A stretch of 9,964 nucleotides of DNA from Anaerolineae bacterium (GTDB lineage Bacteria; Chloroflexota; Anaerolineae; JAFGEY01): contig JAFGEY010000311.1 in NCBI GenBank assembly GCA_016931365.1, positions 1-9,964 on the forward strand. Direction: 5' to 3'. Below, piece after piece: positions 1 to 6,999 of this stretch. A program made the position numbers and the translations under genes. The notes below the pieces were generated by a model. That model did no database searches and was not told the origin of the DNA. It was given only the letters and a program-made list of their open reading frames with translations. The first letter of the stretch is position 1, and every line of letters starts with the position of its first letter.

Positions 1-43
1 AGAGTTTTGACGTTGTTCAAGAAAACCTGTGATATTTTAGTGT

Positions 44-59
44 TCTCTGCGTCTCTGCG
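44..59. repeat. Two 8-bp direct repeats (TCTCTGCG), remnant of a dispersed repeat
   Basis: TCTCTGCG occurs twice head to tail (44-51 and 52-59), followed by TTAAAATT. The pattern resembles the short 'CGCAGAGACGCAGAG' arrays that I recall from intergenic DNA of many environmental bacterial genomes. That resemblance is from memory. Only the tandem duplication is directly seen. It lies downstream of the gene array, outside any credible gene. Confidence 0.5.
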
Positions 60-103
60 TTAAAATTGACTTCTTTCAGGGGAGTCACTTTTGTCTTCTC
101 AAA

Positions 104-180
104 TGTCATTCCCACACACACAGGAATCTCCAAGCCATACAAAAAAACTGGATTCCCGCCAAAAACATGCGGGAATGACA
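104..180. repeat. 77-bp palindromic intergenic repeat element (REP/MITE-like)
   Basis: The outer arms are perfect inverted repeats: TGTCATTCCC (104-113) and GGGAATGACA (171-180). Each half also folds by itself: ATTCC (108-112) with GGAAT (123-127), and ATTCCCGC (152-159) with GCGGGAAT (169-176). GGAATCTCCAAG on the left is matched imperfectly by CTGGATTCC on the right. The layout 'GTCATTCCC...GGAATC...GGATTCCCGC...GCGGGAATGAC' resembles a widespread bacterial intergenic repeat. No transposase is encoded, so it would be non-autonomous. Copy number in the genome cannot be judged from one window. Confidence 0.65.
141..176 (-). terminator. Intrinsic-type terminator for the minus-strand gene array
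   Basis: Read on the minus strand, an 8-bp stem ATTCCCGC/GCGGGAAT (176-169 with 159-152, 9-nt loop) is followed after four bases (CCAG) by seven T (147-141). It lies 36 bp past the stop codon of the last minus-strand gene. The stem is also the inner hairpin of the palindromic repeat at 104-180, so the repeat may have been co-opted as a terminator. The four-base gap between stem and T-run is longer than ideal, hence moderate confidence. Confidence 0.5.
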
Positions 181-201
181 TGACAACCGTCATGCTTTTT
201 T
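179..201 (+). terminator. Intrinsic-type terminator facing the plus strand
   Basis: A 6-bp stem CATGAC/GTCATG (179-184, 189-194) with loop AACC is followed by C and six T (196-201). It would stop plus-strand transcripts entering from the left before they run antisense into the YcaQ-type gene. With the minus-strand hairpin at 141-176 it makes a back-to-back pair, which suggests convergent transcription units meet here. The stem is short and has three GC pairs out of six, so strength is uncertain. Confidence 0.45.
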
Positions 202-212
202 GGCAATGAACC

Positions 213-1445
213 TCAAAATGCATCACGCAGCCAGTCTAAATCGGCTTGCGCAAGGGCATCGTCGCTAACCACCAGTTTGTCCCGGCCCAGGTAGGCCAAA
301 AAGCGAGCGAAACATTCGCCCAATGCGCACTGCATATCGGCGTCGGGCGTTACTCCCTCCTCCCACCACCAGTTGGCGATGGTCAGCGCGCCGTTCTTTT
401 TCTCCCGCCCCGGCTCAAAGCGGGCCACAAAACGGTCGCCGTACAGCACGGGCAGCACGTAATAGCCGTATTCGCGCTGTGCGGCGGGTTTGTACACCTC
501 CCAGGTGTAAGAAAAATCAAATAATGTCCCGATAAACTGCCGATCCCAGATCAGGTTATCCAGCGGCGCGATGATCGCGGCGCGGAGCGGCACATCGTCC
601 TCGCACAGCACCCGGTCGAGAATTGCCCGATCCTCGCGCCTGATGTGGCAGGGATACGGCAGCCCTTCCGCGTCGAGTTGCAGCAGGTCGCCGCGCGCCA
701 ACAGCCGCTCGACGATCAGCGCGCGTTGGGGCGCCATGATCCCCGGCAATCCCAGCCAGGCCCCCGCCGATCCACCCCCGGCCCGCACCAGGCCGACGCT
801 GCCCAACCGCCGCAGCACGTACCACTCGTGATACTGTTCGAGCGTTTCGTTCGGGTCCGGCGCGGACAAGACGGCTTGCAGAATGTGCCGGTGGGCAAAA
901 TCGTACACCTTGCGCGTGTTGATCTTGTGATGGACGATCAACTCGCCCCAGTCCCACAAGCTCTCCAGCGCCGCGCGGCCCACTCGCGTCACGCCCCAGG
1001 GCCAATCGACCCGTTTTTCGAAATCCAGGTCCAGCGACGACAGCGGTCCGCGCGCCTCGAGTTCCCGGCGCACTGCGGGCACCACCAAGTCGACCTCGTC
1101 GCGGCTTCGCCCGCGACCGTTTTTGGCTCCTTCGCGGCGACGGCGGAAATAGGGCCAGTCTTCAACCGGGTAAATCGACATCATTTTATCCCAGCCGTCA
1201 AGCAACCGGCGATCCCGGTACAGCAGTTCGTCGAGCATGGCCGGTTGGAAATCGACCACCCGAGATTGCAGCACCAGCTCGGGGTTGCGCCCGGCGATGT
1301 TCAGCGGATCGAACTGGATGCAGCGCACGCGGTGCATGTGTTCGAGGACGCCGGCCTTGCCGTGCAGCGCGCGCGGCGGCCACAGGTTTTGGTGAGCAAG
1401 CATAAAGCGGCGGGCTTGGGCCCGGGTGAGAGCCAGGTCTGACAT
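213..1445 (-). CDS. YcaQ/AlkZ-type winged-helix DNA glycosylase (HTH_42 family)
   Basis: This 410-residue protein matches the crosslink-repair glycosylase YcaQ family in length and layout. E. coli YcaQ, about the same length, removes alkylated bases and unhooks nitrogen-mustard interstrand crosslinks. Near the N-terminus, CIQFDPLN carries the Q-phi-D catalytic motif (Gln44-Phe45-Asp46), the YcaQ-like form rather than the QxQ form of Streptomyces AlkZ. Winged-helix segments follow, with a WDWGEL stretch near 164-169 and a region at about 235-275 (ALIVERLLARGDLLQL). The C-terminal barrel signature is clear: PLDNLIWDR (294-302) and YKPAAQREYGYYVLPVLYGD (318-337). The ATG at 1445 has a weak SD (AGAGG, 7-nt spacing). 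It is the last gene of the array, 51 bp after the membrane-protein gene. Family assignment is strong. Substrate specificity is inferred from the motif only. Confidence 0.88.
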   Translation of the reverse strand: MSDLALTRAQARRFMLAHQNLWPPRALHGKAGVLEHMHRVRCIQFDPLNIAGRNPELVLQSRVVDFQPAMLDELLYRDRRLLDGWDKMMSIYPVEDWPYFRRRREGAKNGRGRSRDEVDLVVPAVRRELEARGPLSSLDLDFEKRVDWPWGVTRVGRAALESLWDWGELIVHHKINTRKVYDFAHRHILQAVLSAPDPNETLEQYHEWYVLRRLGSVGLVRAGGGSAGAWLGLPGIMAPQRALIVERLLARGDLLQLDAEGLPYPCHIRREDRAILDRVLCEDDVPLRAAIIAPLDNLIWDRQFIGTLFDFSYTWEVYKPAAQREYGYYVLPVLYGDRFVARFEPGREKKNGALTIANWWWEEGVTPDADMQCALGECFARFLAYLGRDKLVVSDDALAQADLDWLRDAF

Positions 1446-1496
1446 AGATACGCCTCTGATAATATGGGATATTCCAACAAACTCAACAACAGTGGT

Positions 1497-2006
1497 TCAC
1501 TTGGTTGCTTTTTCGAACAATTTGGCCGCCGGACAGCCCAACCGGCCCTGTTTGCAGTATTTACAGAGCAGGTTTCCACGGATCACCGCTGTTCCACCGA
1601 AGGCCAACGCCACCAAGAGGATCAGCAAAAAGACGCGAAACCAGCTAAAGCGCAGGAACGACAACACGATCCCGCCAAGGAGCGGAAGCAGCGAGACCAG
1701 GAAATCGGGCAGGACATCCTTCCAGGTGGCTTCTTTGGCGGCAAAGCGCCGGAGATCGCCTTGTTTGAACACCAGTGCGCACAATCGCCCTTTGCCGGCG
1801 CCGCAGTTCTTTCCATAGTAATAACAGTTGACGCAGCTTTTTTGCATCACCCGCACTTCCAGCCACAAGCAGAAGAGCAGGTAAACAGCGGAGACCTCAA
1901 GGCGGAATTCGGAAAGGATGGCCGCGCCGATGACATAGACGGACGCAGTAACCAGATTGCAGATGACAATAACCCCCGCCGGATAGCTCTCGTAACGTTT
2001 TTCCAT
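1497..2006 (-). CDS. Four-helix membrane protein with two CxxCx6C motifs, function unknown
   Basis: The product is a 169-residue integral membrane protein. Hydrophobic segments lie near residues 9-30, 36-53, 100-118 and 122-141. After helix 2 comes CVNCYYYGKNC (Cys58, 61, 68; Cys76 further on), and after helix 4 CKYCKQGRLGC (Cys148, 151, 158), so each helical hairpin ends in the same CxxCx6C pattern. Lys/Arg-rich flanks predict both motifs on the cytoplasmic face. They could bind metal or an Fe-S cluster, or act in thiol redox; the sequence does not decide. I recall similar CYYYGK proteins in archaea and Chloroflexota as uncharacterised, but cannot name a family. The start at 2006 is set by GGAGGT four bases upstream. 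It lies 20 bp after the lhr stop, so co-translation with lhr is likely. Confidence 0.8.
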   Translation of the reverse strand: MEKRYESYPAGVIVICNLVTASVYVIGAAILSEFRLEVSAVYLLFCLWLEVRVMQKSCVNCYYYGKNCGAGKGRLCALVFKQGDLRRFAAKEATWKDVLPDFLVSLLPLLGGIVLSFLRFSWFRVFLLILLVALAFGGTAVIRGNLLCKYCKQGRLGCPAAKLFEKATK

Positions 2007-2010
2007 CTTG

Positions 2011-2016
2011 ACCTCC
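2011..2016 (-). promoter_or_regulatory. Shine-Dalgarno GGAGGT that fixes the membrane-protein start
   Basis: GGAGGT ends four bases before the ATG at 2006, inside the 20-bp gap after the lhr stop codon. The reading frame stays open upstream to an ATG at 2129, but that extension lies wholly inside the 3' end of lhr and lacks a comparable site. This site is the reason for choosing the short 169-residue form. Confidence 0.75.
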
Positions 2017-2026
2017 AAAACAACGA

Positions 2027-5000
2027 TCACCAGCGTCTTTCCCAGATCATCGCCGGGTAGCTGCGATAAAACCCCGCCGCTTCCAGGATCGACCGTCCGG
2101 CGCTGTCCAGCACCGGCTCGCCGTTCCACGTCTCGACGGACACGCGGCGCTCGAAACGGCCCAGGTGATCGAGCAAGGCCTGCAACGCGCGCCGGATCAA
2201 TCCTTCATCGGCCCCTTGGATGGCAGTCATGTGAGTGCCGCCGTTTCCGGCGACGAGCACCGGCAGCCCACGCTGTTGGACCAGCCAGGTCGAGGGCAGA
2301 CGGGCAAAGGCCAGCAGCTCGCCCTGGCTGGCCAGTGGGTTCTCCTCAAGTGCCGGGCTATCCTCAGGCGACGGGGCGTCCTCACGCCCTACGCTGCCCT
2401 CACGGGCCAGGCCGAACAGGTTGGCCGAACCGTATAGGTTCGTCGAACCAAAGAGGTTCGTCGAACCAAAGAGGTTCGCGGGGTCGCATGCGTTCAACAC
2501 GACCAGCGCAGAATCACCCACGTCATCGCGGATGGCCCGCAGCCGCTCGACCACTTCCGGCAGGGCGAACTGGAGGCCCGGCAGCCCTTGCACGAAATAG
2601 CCGCGCCGCACCTCGCCGCGCATTTCCAGGCGTTGAAGCTGGCTCAAGATCGACGGCCAATGCCACGCGCCGGCCTCGTTGGACAGGCACTCGCGCGTCA
2701 CCACGCCGTAGCGGGCCAGCAACTGGCGCATCTGCAGGGCAGACTGCTCCTCGAGCGGCAGCGGCTTGCCCAAGACACCAAACCGGTGCACGGGCGACCA
2801 GCGTCCCACGCGGCGCGGCTCTTCCGGTACGGCGCCGGGCGGCTCCTGCTCGCGCACATCCCGGCCCGCGCTGCCCAGCCGCGCGCGCACCCGGCTCTTG
2901 GCCGCGCGGTACTGCGCCGGAGCGGGCTTGCGCATCATCTCCTGGCCGCGCGGGCCGATCCGCGCCCGGCGGCGGGCCAGTTCTTCTTCGAGCGAACTGA
3001 GCGGCTTGCGCTCCTTCGGCTGCGGCGTGCCCTCCTCGACCAACCTGCGCAGCGCCGCCAGGCTGTCGTTCGTCGCCAATCCGGCCATCACAAGATCAAC
3101 CAATGCCGTTTCGACTTCTTGTTCGTTCATTTCCGTCGCCGCGCAGATGTCGTCCAAAAACGCCGCGCCTTCCGACTTGAGAAATCCATATACGGCCTGG
3201 ACCGGCTCGCCCAATGCGCTCAGATCGTCCGGGGCTGGCTCCAAATAGACGATGCCTTCGCCGCGAAACATAAAGCGCACCCGCCCCCGCCGCGGATCGA
3301 CGCCGCCGCAGCCGATCCACACCAGTTCGCCGCCCTGGCAAAGCGCGTCCAGTTCGGCCGGCTGGTACTGCGCCAGCCGCCCCGACAGCACGTCGCGCTC
3401 CCAGACGCGGCCGACTACCGGCAAGGCGCGGAGCTGCTGGAGTATTTTGACCAGCGCGCCCTCGCCCGACAGTCGCTCGGCGGGGTGAACGTGCTGCCAG
3501 CGGGCCAGGAAATCGGCATAGACGGTCAGTGGCACCGGCTGCACCTCACGCCGCAAAATGTGCAGCGTGCGGCGGTGAATCTGCTCCAGCGCACGCCGTT
3601 CGACGTATTCGGCCGCCGACTGCGTCTCAGGCTGACCTTCCAGTTCAGTCTGAGGCGTGAACCGCCCGTGAACGACCTGCCGCGCCTCGACCAGGCGATC
3701 TAGCTCGCCTTGCAGCCAGTCTGGGGGAAACGCATAGCGCGCGCGGATCGCTTCCAGCGTCACCGGCCCGGTGTGGTTCAGAAAACGCTCCAGGATACGG
3801 CGGCAAGCCGCGTCTTGCGCTTCCCCCTCAATCGCCCCCAATGGGGGGGAAGAAAGACCGGAAAACGCCGCCTCATACTCCGGCGCGTATTCGGCCATCA
3901 CCCAGCGATACTGCGCACCGTGTGCAGTAACAAGTTCCATCCCAATCAGGCGACCCTCGCCGCTCAACCGGGCGATCCACCCGGCCGGATCGACCGATGC
4001 GCGTTGGGCGATCTCGGCCGAGGTGAGGTCGCCGACCTGCTGGAGCAGCACGGCCAACTCTTCGGCAGTGCGCGCCAGCGACGTGGGCGCTGTGTGCTCG
4101 AGCTGCCCGCGCACGGCCTCGATCGCTTCCGGGCGCAGCAGTTGATCCAGCGCCACGTCTTGGAGCAGGTCTTGCAGCAGGTCGCGGTTGACGGCCAGCA
4201 TTTGAAGCTGTTGCTCGGCACGGGGCGCGTCCCACTCGTACATGTGGGCATTCACAAAGTCCCACAGCAGGCTTTGCGCCACCGGCGATGGGGTAGTCGA
4301 CTCGACGAGCACCACCTCGATTTCGCCGCTTTGAATGTCGCCCAACACCTGTTCCAGATGCGGCAGATCGAGCACGTCTTGCAGGCAGTCGCGGTAGGTT
4401 TCGGCGACGATGGGGAAATCGTCAAACTGGCGCACCACTTGCAGCAAATCTCGGGCGCGCAGGCGTTGCAGCCAGAAAGGCGTGCGTTTACCTCTCGAAT
4501 GGCTTCCATTCGCACGTCCCGGCAAGAGCAGCGCGCGCGCGGCGTTCTGCCTGAACCGCGCCCCAAAGACCGCCGAATCGGGCAGTTCGCTCAAAATGCG
4601 CTCGCGGGCCTCTTCCGGCCCCAACCCGGCGATGATGTCGAGCGGAAATTCTTGCTCGGAATCCAAAAGGCGCAACAGCACACCCTCGTCGTTGGTCTGC
4701 ACTTCGACCTCAATACCGAAACGCTCGCGCAAGGCGTGGGCCAGGGCCAGCCCCCACGGGCCGTTGACGCGCCCGCCAAACGGCGAGTGGATCACCAGCC
4801 GCGCGTCGCCCAGGGCGTCCTCAAACACCTCGATCAAAATCGTCCGGTCGGAGGAAATGGCCCCGGTCTGATCGAGCTGGCTGGCCAGGTAATCGACGGT
4901 GTGCCAGGCTGAGCGCGCGTCGAGGGCGAAATTTTCGCCCAACCAGGCCAGCAGGTCTTGCACCGCCGGATCGTCGCGCTGCTCGCGGATCAATCTGCAT

Positions 5001-6988
5001 TCCGACAGATTCAATGTTTGCTGCGCCGCTTCCAGCCGTTCAGCGACGGCGCGCCGAAACGCGCCCACCCGCTGGCCCAACTCGTAGGGCCGCCAGGGCA
5101 GGTCGCCGCGCCAAAAAGGCATGCGTGGCGTCGCGCCCGGCGCTTCGGCGACCACCACCCGGTCGTCGGTCATGTCGATCACCCGCCAGACCTGCGATCC
5201 CAGCATCATCGTATCGCCGATGCGCGTCTCAAAGACAAATTCCTCGTCCAGCTCGCCCAGCTTGGTCTTGCCATCGCTCAGGTACGCGCCGAACGCGCCG
5301 GTATCGGGGATGGTGCCGCCGTTGGTCAGGGCCAGCATGCGCGAGCCGGGCAGCGCGCTCAGCCGGTTGTTGACTCGATCCCAATCCAGCCGGGCGCGCA
5401 GTTCGCGGTAGGCCGCGCTGGGATAGCGCCCGGCCAGCATCTCCAGGGTGGTCAAAAAAGCGCGCCGGGACAGGTCGTTGTACGAGTATGCGCGGCGCAC
5501 CAGGTCGAACAGCGCGTCGACCTCCCACGTTTCGACCGAGACCAGGGCCACGATCTGCTGGGCCAGCACGTCGAGCGGGTGACGCGGCGTGTGCGTCGGC
5601 TCGACCTCGCCGCGCAGCATCCCCCCGGCGATGGCCGCCGCCTCGACCACATCCTCGCGGTGGGTGGGGAAAATGCGCCCCTTGCTGGTCTGCCCGACCA
5701 GATGGCCGGAGCGGCCCACCCGCTGCAAAGCCTGGGCCACCGACTTGGGCGACTGCAATTGCACGACCAGGTCGATCTCGCCGATGTCGATGCCCAGTTC
5801 CAGCGACGAGGTGCCGACCAACGCAGGCAATTCGCCCGCCTTGAGCTGGCGTTCGATTTCCAGTCGGATCTCGCGGGCCACACTGCCGTGATGCACGCGG
5901 ATCGGGCCGGTGCGGGTGCCGTCGCCGGTCGCCATCATGCCCCGCCCCGTCACCACTCCGCCCTTGATCAGCCCGGTCACCCGGCCCTCGGCCTGGGCGG
6001 CGATCTGCTCGTTGAGGTAATCGCCGGCCCGCTCGGCCAATCGACGGTTGTTAGTGAAAACCAGCGTTGTTTTGTGGCTCTCAATCAGTTCGAGCACCCG
6101 GGGAATGATCGAAGGCCAGACCGAGTCGCCGGGCAAACTGCGGAAATCGTCGACCACGCTGACCACCTGCACGTCGAGGTCTTTGCGGTAGGCGGCATCG
6201 ACGATGGTCACTGGGCGAGGCTGCAACATTTGCGATTCGCGATTTGCGATTTGCGATTCGTCATCTGCTATTTGCAATTTGCTATTTGCTGTTTGCTTTT
6301 CGCCATTTGCCATTCGCCATTCGCTTCCGCCCAGGAACCGCGCCACCTCGTCCAATGGCTGGATCGTCGCCGAGAGGCCGATGCGCTGCACGGGCCGCTC
6401 GGTCAGGCAGGCGAGCCGTTCCAGGCTGAGCGAGAGGTGGACGCCGCGCTTGTTGCCGGCCAGGGTGTGAATCTCGTCGACGATGACCGTGCGCACGGTG
6501 CGAAACATCTCACGCGCCTTGGGGCTGGTCAGCAGCAGGTACAAGGACTCGGGCGTGGTGATCAGGATGTGCGGCGGCTGGCGCAGCATGGCCTGCCGCT
6601 CGCGCTGCGGGGTATCGCCAGAGCGCACGGCCACCCACAGCGGCGGTAGCGCCTGGCCCAGTTCGTCCGCCTTGACGCGGATGCCGGCCAATGGCACGCG
6701 CAGGTTGCGCTGGATGTCGTTGTTCAGCGCTTTCAGCGGCGAAACGTAGACCAGGCGCACGCCAGCGTCCTCAGTTTCCCCGGCGGTCAGCTCGTGAAAG
6801 AGCCGGTCGATGCCCCACAGGAAGGCGGCCAGCGTCTTGCCGGAACCGGTGGGGGCGAGAATCAGCGTGTGCTCGCCGCGCTGGATCGCCGGCCAGCCCT
6901 GCGACTGAGGCGGCGTAGGCCGGCCAAAGGTGTCCTCAAACCAGGCGCGAACCGGCGGTAAAAACAAATCAAGCCCGTTCTCGGTCAC
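2027..6988 (-). CDS. lhr: Lhr: large ATP-dependent DNA helicase with C-terminal winged-helix array
   Basis: This 1653-residue superfamily 2 helicase has full-length bacterial Lhr layout (E. coli Lhr is about 1540). Lhr is a 3'-5' translocase linked to DNA-damage tolerance. Motif I APTGSGKT is at 45-52, Ib TTPESL at 144-149, II DEIH at 171-174, III SAT at 206-208, V near 394-408 (SSLELGIDIGEIDLV) and VI QRVGRSGH at 422-429. The Lhr-core signatures follow: HPLDVLAQQ (470-478), NGGTIPDTGAFGAYL (556-570) and PFWRGDLPWRP near 624-634. The long C-terminal half ends in winged-helix segments, with GYFVQGLPGLQFALPE near 1460 and DPAN at 1502-1505. This part is known to resemble AlkZ/YcaQ glycosylases in fold, notable given the YcaQ-type gene downstream. 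Two in-frame repeats sit at residues 222-253 and 1504-1527. The start is GTG at 6988, chosen by an AAGGAG five bases upstream. The gene lies 10 bp after the GyrI-like gene. Confidence 0.95.
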   Translation of the reverse strand: MTENGLDLFLPPVRAWFEDTFGRPTPPQSQGWPAIQRGEHTLILAPTGSGKTLAAFLWGIDRLFHELTAGETEDAGVRLVYVSPLKALNNDIQRNLRVPLAGIRVKADELGQALPPLWVAVRSGDTPQRERQAMLRQPPHILITTPESLYLLLTSPKAREMFRTVRTVIVDEIHTLAGNKRGVHLSLSLERLACLTERPVQRIGLSATIQPLDEVARFLGGSEWRMANGEKQTANSKLQIADDESQIANRESQMLQPRPVTIVDAAYRKDLDVQVVSVVDDFRSLPGDSVWPSIIPRVLELIESHKTTLVFTNNRRLAERAGDYLNEQIAAQAEGRVTGLIKGGVVTGRGMMATGDGTRTGPIRVHHGSVAREIRLEIERQLKAGELPALVGTSSLELGIDIGEIDLVVQLQSPKSVAQALQRVGRSGHLVGQTSKGRIFPTHREDVVEAAAIAGGMLRGEVEPTHTPRHPLDVLAQQIVALVSVETWEVDALFDLVRRAYSYNDLSRRAFLTTLEMLAGRYPSAAYRELRARLDWDRVNNRLSALPGSRMLALTNGGTIPDTGAFGAYLSDGKTKLGELDEEFVFETRIGDTMMLGSQVWRVIDMTDDRVVVAEAPGATPRMPFWRGDLPWRPYELGQRVGAFRRAVAERLEAAQQTLNLSECRLIREQRDDPAVQDLLAWLGENFALDARSAWHTVDYLASQLDQTGAISSDRTILIEVFEDALGDARLVIHSPFGGRVNGPWGLALAHALRERFGIEVEVQTNDEGVLLRLLDSEQEFPLDIIAGLGPEEARERILSELPDSAVFGARFRQNAARALLLPGRANGSHSRGKRTPFWLQRLRARDLLQVVRQFDDFPIVAETYRDCLQDVLDLPHLEQVLGDIQSGEIEVVLVESTTPSPVAQSLLWDFVNAHMYEWDAPRAEQQLQMLAVNRDLLQDLLQDVALDQLLRPEAIEAVRGQLEHTAPTSLARTAEELAVLLQQVGDLTSAEIAQRASVDPAGWIARLSGEGRLIGMELVTAHGAQYRWVMAEYAPEYEAAFSGLSSPPLGAIEGEAQDAACRRILERFLNHTGPVTLEAIRARYAFPPDWLQGELDRLVEARQVVHGRFTPQTELEGQPETQSAAEYVERRALEQIHRRTLHILRREVQPVPLTVYADFLARWQHVHPAERLSGEGALVKILQQLRALPVVGRVWERDVLSGRLAQYQPAELDALCQGGELVWIGCGGVDPRRGRVRFMFRGEGIVYLEPAPDDLSALGEPVQAVYGFLKSEGAAFLDDICAATEMNEQEVETALVDLVMAGLATNDSLAALRRLVEEGTPQPKERKPLSSLEEELARRRARIGPRGQEMMRKPAPAQYRAAKSRVRARLGSAGRDVREQEPPGAVPEEPRRVGRWSPVHRFGVLGKPLPLEEQSALQMRQLLARYGVVTRECLSNEAGAWHWPSILSQLQRLEMRGEVRRGYFVQGLPGLQFALPEVVERLRAIRDDVGDSALVVLNACDPANLFGSTNLFGSTNLYGSANLFGLAREGSVGREDAPSPEDSPALEENPLASQGELLAFARLPSTWLVQQRGLPVLVAGNGGTHMTAIQGADEGLIRRALQALLDHLGRFERRVSVETWNGEPVLDSAGRSILEAAGFYRSYPAMIWERRW
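2408..2479 (-). repeat. Four 18-bp in-frame tandem repeats expanding the Lhr DPAN motif
   Basis: Four 18-bp units encode ANLFGS, TNLFGS, TNLYGS and ANLFGL (Lhr residues 1504-1527). The two middle junctions on the plus strand contain GGTTCG-T-CGAACC, a perfect 13-base palindrome around one central base. The conserved Lhr sequence here is normally a single DPANPYG-type motif, so the array looks like local duplication of that motif. Units 1 and 2 are almost identical at the DNA level, while 3 and 4 have diverged. Confidence 0.85.
3820..3852. repeat. Nested G/C-run palindrome inside an Lhr linker
   Basis: CTTCCCCC (3820-3827) pairs perfectly with GGGGGAAG (3845-3852). Between them CCCCC (3835-3839), AAT and a run of seven G (3843-3849) form a second, inner inverted repeat. 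It encodes SSPPLGAIEGE in a linker of the Lhr C-terminal half. The pattern looks like an intergenic palindromic repeat translated in frame, but a simple codon coincidence in a Pro/Gly-rich linker is possible. Confidence 0.45.
6227..6324. repeat. Fourteen uninterrupted 7-bp repeats (NATTYGC) inside lhr
   Basis: The 98 bases divide without gaps into 14 heptamers: catttgc, gattcgc, gatttgc, gatttgc, gattcgt, catctgc, tatttgc, aatttgc, tatttgc, tgtttgc, ttttcgc, catttgc, cattcgc, cattcgc. On the coding strand the unit is GCRAATN. As three units equal seven codons, the protein acquires a seven-residue period: MANGEKQ, TANSKLQ, IADDESQ, IANRESQ (Lhr residues 226-253). The tract is AT-richer than the surrounding gene and lies between helicase motifs III and IV. 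The frame is intact on both sides. Confidence 0.92.
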
Positions 6989-6993
6989 AGACA

Positions 6994-6999
6994 CTCCTT
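6994..6999 (-). promoter_or_regulatory. Shine-Dalgarno AAGGAG that selects the GTG start of lhr
   Basis: AAGGAG begins on the last base of the TGA stop of the GyrI-like gene and ends five bases before GTG at 6988. A second in-frame GTG (6994-6992) overlaps the site itself and so cannot use it. The overlap of stop codon and ribosome site suggests coupled translation of the two genes. Confidence 0.75.

Noticed and set aside
17..226. A 69-residue minus-strand open frame in the intergenic region
   Set aside because: It reads through the palindromic repeat and the TCTCTGCG repeat. The NAETQRTLK stretch is a typical translation of such intergenic repeats, not a protein.
645..1442. A 265-residue plus-strand open frame opposite the YcaQ-type gene
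   Set aside because: It is a shadow of a gene with clear family motifs; its translation has no recognisable domain.
1459..1486. Internal promoter for the YcaQ-type gene (TTGAGT, 16-bp spacer, TATTAT)
   Set aside because: The predicted transcription start near 1452 falls within or past the weak ribosome site, leaving a leader of about seven bases. The -35 match is only four of six. It is too weak to call without RNA data.
2588..4912. Further long plus-strand open frames (2588-3703 and 3710-4912) opposite lhr
   Set aside because: They show the same antisense shadow pattern, with no recognisable domain and no Shine-Dalgarno context comparable to the minus-strand genes.
6227..6324. The heptamer tract as a CRISPR array
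   Set aside because: The units are 7 bp and adjoin directly with no spacers, and no cas genes are nearby. It is a short tandem repeat.
4958..6649. A 563-residue open frame on the plus strand opposite lhr
   Set aside because: It is antisense to a gene with unmistakable helicase motifs. The translation is rich in Arg, Gln, Ala and His without domains, as expected from a GC-rich complement. The part over the heptamer tract gives a meaningless FAICDLRF-like repeat.
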